The translations under genes and the position numbers were made by a program. 5,818 nt of DNA from an uncultured Lachnospiraceae bacterium (GTDB lineage Bacteria; Bacillota; Clostridia; Lachnospirales; Lachnospiraceae). How positions within the stretch are numbered: position 1 is the stretch's first letter; the number at the start of each line of letters is the position of its first letter. The stretch spans positions 1 to 5,818 of the forward strand of contig CAMWXF010000137.1 of the NCBI GenBank assembly GCA_947178115.1, read 5' to 3'. Shown one piece after another: positions 4,658 to 5,818 of the stretch. A model generated the notes under the pieces. It was not told the origin of the DNA. It made no database searches and worked only from the letters and a program-made list of their open reading frames with translations.

Positions 4658-5818
4658 ATGTTGGGGAAATTCAGCGTTAAAAAGCCATATACGGTTTTGG
4701 TTGCGGTTATTTTGGTGATTGTTCTCGGAGTCGTGTCTTTCATGAAAATGTCTACGGATTTATTGCCGAGCATCAGTCTTCCTTATGTAATTATCATGAC
4801 GACATATCCCGGTGCCAGCCCGGAGACTGTAGAGATGGTGGTGACGAAGCCGGTGGAGGCTTCCATGGCGACGGTAAGTAATATTGAAGGGATCAGTTCC
4901 GTTTCCAGTGAAAATTATTCTACGGTTATTCTGGAGTTCGCGCAGTCAACGGATATGAATGCAGCTTCTTTGGAGATCAGGGAGACTCTGGATCAGATTG
5001 AGAGCTATTGGGATGATTCTGTCGGAAGCCCTATTATTATGAAGCTGAATCCAGATATGCTGCCGATCATGATCGCAGCCGTCGGCAATACAGAGATGAC
5101 CGATGCACAGGTAAGCGAGATGACGCAGAATCTGGTGATTCCGGAACTGGAAAGTATAGAAGGCGTTGCTTCGGCCAGCGCCACCGGACTGTTTGAGGAG
5201 AGCGTCAATGTTATAATAAGGCAGGAAAAAATCGATGCCATCAATAAGCAGGTATTTGCGTATATCGATGATGAAATGAAAGATGCCGAACAGGAGCTTG
5301 CCGACGGTAAGCAGGAAATATATGACGGGCAGGAGCAACTGGCCGAAGCCCGGGCGGAATTGGAAGAGAGCAAACAGGATCTGCTGGACAGTGAACAGGA
5401 GCTCAATGACAACGTCAAGGAAATGGAGGAGAGTAAACAGAAGCTTCAGGACGGCAAGAATGAGATTGCCGAAAATAAGGCAAAGCTGGAAGAAGGAAAA
5501 TCGGAACTTGCCCATAAGAAGAGTGAGACTACAGCGCAACTGGCAGCGGCGGAGACTAAGATCCTGACGGCAAAGGCAGATCTGGAAGCGGCTAAGATGC
5601 ATCTTACGCTGGAGATCGCAACGTCGAAGGCCACCATCGAGGCGGCGCAAAAAGGAATAGATCAGATCACGGAGGGCATGGAGAAGTATAATGAGGCAAA
5701 AGAGGCAATTGCCGGGATTGAAAAGCTTGTTACAATGCTTGAGCCTCTTCCAGAGGGAGCGATGATTGGAGATATATTGCCCGAAGAGCAGCTTGCGACT
5801 ATTTCACAACTTCTTCAG
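4658..5818 (+). CDS. RND-superfamily efflux transporter, N-terminal part, with long coiled-coil insert (open at window end)
   Basis: The frame is open for 387 codons to the last base without a stop, so this is the N-terminal third or so of a protein usually near 1,000 residues or more. TM1 is at about residues 11-29. It is followed by hallmark AcrB/HAE1-type porter motifs: DLLPSISLPYV (34-44), YPGASPETVE (50-59), VTKPVE (62-67), a GSPIIMKLNPDMLPIM segment (123-138) and EGVASASATG (168-177). The family uses the proton motive force to export hydrophobic compounds or lipids. After INKQV (195-199), where AcrB continues into its TolC-docking region, the chain enters a coiled coil of about 150 residues (204-357). 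It exits at LEPLPEGAM (361-369). The start fits the membrane helix position, but the Shine-Dalgarno (AGAGAG, 4646-4651) is weak. A strong promoter and a TetR-type palindrome precede it. The substrate is unknown. Confidence 0.93.
   Translation, partial: MLGKFSVKKPYTVLVAVILVIVLGVVSFMKMSTDLLPSISLPYVIIMTTYPGASPETVEMVVTKPVEASMATVSNIEGISSVSSENYSTVILEFAQSTDMNAASLEIRETLDQIESYWDDSVGSPIIMKLNPDMLPIMIAAVGNTEMTDAQVSEMTQNLVIPELESIEGVASASATGLFEESVNVIIRQEKIDAINKQVFAYIDDEMKDAEQELADGKQEIYDGQEQLAEARAELEESKQDLLDSEQELNDNVKEMEESKQKLQDGKNEIAENKAKLEEGKSELAHKKSETTAQLAAAETKILTAKADLEAAKMHLTLEIATSKATIEAAQKGIDQITEGMEKYNEAKEAIAGIEKLVTMLEPLPEGAMIGDILPEEQLATISQLLQ
5291..5521 (+). repeat. Eleven uninterrupted heptad units in the exporter coiled coil
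   Basis: Residues 212-288 divide into eleven consecutive seven-residue units with the pattern x-E/K-L/I/M-x-D/E-G/S-K. Examples are QELADGK, AELEESK, QKLQDGK, NEIAENK and AKLEEGK. Leucine, isoleucine or methionine fills the third position of all eleven units. The register never slips, which predicts a long straight helix. The underlying DNA repeats are diverged, so this is an old amplification or selection on the protein rather than a recent tandem duplication. Confidence 0.85.

Noticed and set aside
5283..5567. 94-codon + strand frame within the exporter gene
   Set aside because: It is a shifted frame of the heptad-repeat DNA; the repeated Arg/Trp/Asn pattern is a shadow of the repeat.
4946..5650. 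Long open frame on the - strand (234 codons) opposite the exporter gene
   Set aside because: It lies wholly opposite the exporter coiled coil. Its Leu/Phe/Arg-rich composition is what the complement of Glu/Lys-rich coding DNA gives, and the exporter motifs on the + strand are unmistakable.

Overview
The window looks like chromosomal DNA from a Gram-positive Clostridia, most likely a Lachnospiraceae-type gut bacterium. The reasons are strong GGAGG ribosome binding sites, moderate GC with AT-rich spacers, TATACT-type -10 boxes, an OmpR-type regulator and kinase with low-GC Firmicutes motifs, a lipobox lipoprotein, and an RND-type exporter carrying a long coiled-coil insert. This assignment is inferred from sequence style; no taxonomic marker is complete here. 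All convincing genes are on the + strand.

Layout: (1) Bases 1-77 resemble the 3' end of a tmRNA (ssrA) or another tRNA-like RNA, cut by the window edge. (2) 164-403 encodes a 79-residue coiled-coil protein of unknown function, followed by a perfect 10-bp hairpin at 407-443. (3) 610-1170, behind a good promoter, encodes a 186-residue single-pass membrane protein of unknown function and ends at an intrinsic terminator (1253-1285). (4) 1427-4366 is a three-gene unit: OmpR/PhoB-family response regulator, HAMP-containing sensor histidine kinase, and a secreted lipoprotein with an acidic spacer. It closes with an intrinsic terminator (4399-4438). (5) 4439-4657 is a non-coding stretch holding an inverted-repeat patch, a near-consensus sigma-A promoter (TTGACA-17-TATACT), and a 20-bp palindrome of TetR-operator type just downstream of the expected start of transcription. 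(6) 4658 to the window end is the first 387 codons of an RND-superfamily exporter, still open at base 5818.

How the parts fit: the two-component pair and lipoprotein read as an envelope-sensing unit in which the kinase detects an extracellular signal, the regulator controls transcription, and the lipoprotein may be an accessory or target at the cell surface. The exporter has its own promoter and an apparent repressor site, so it is probably controlled separately by a TetR-family protein that is not encoded in this window. No CRISPR array, insertion sequence, transposase or integrase was seen. I found no convincing wholly new system. The most unusual elements are the eleven uninterrupted heptads inside the exporter, the divergent tmRNA-like end, and two small unrecognised genes.
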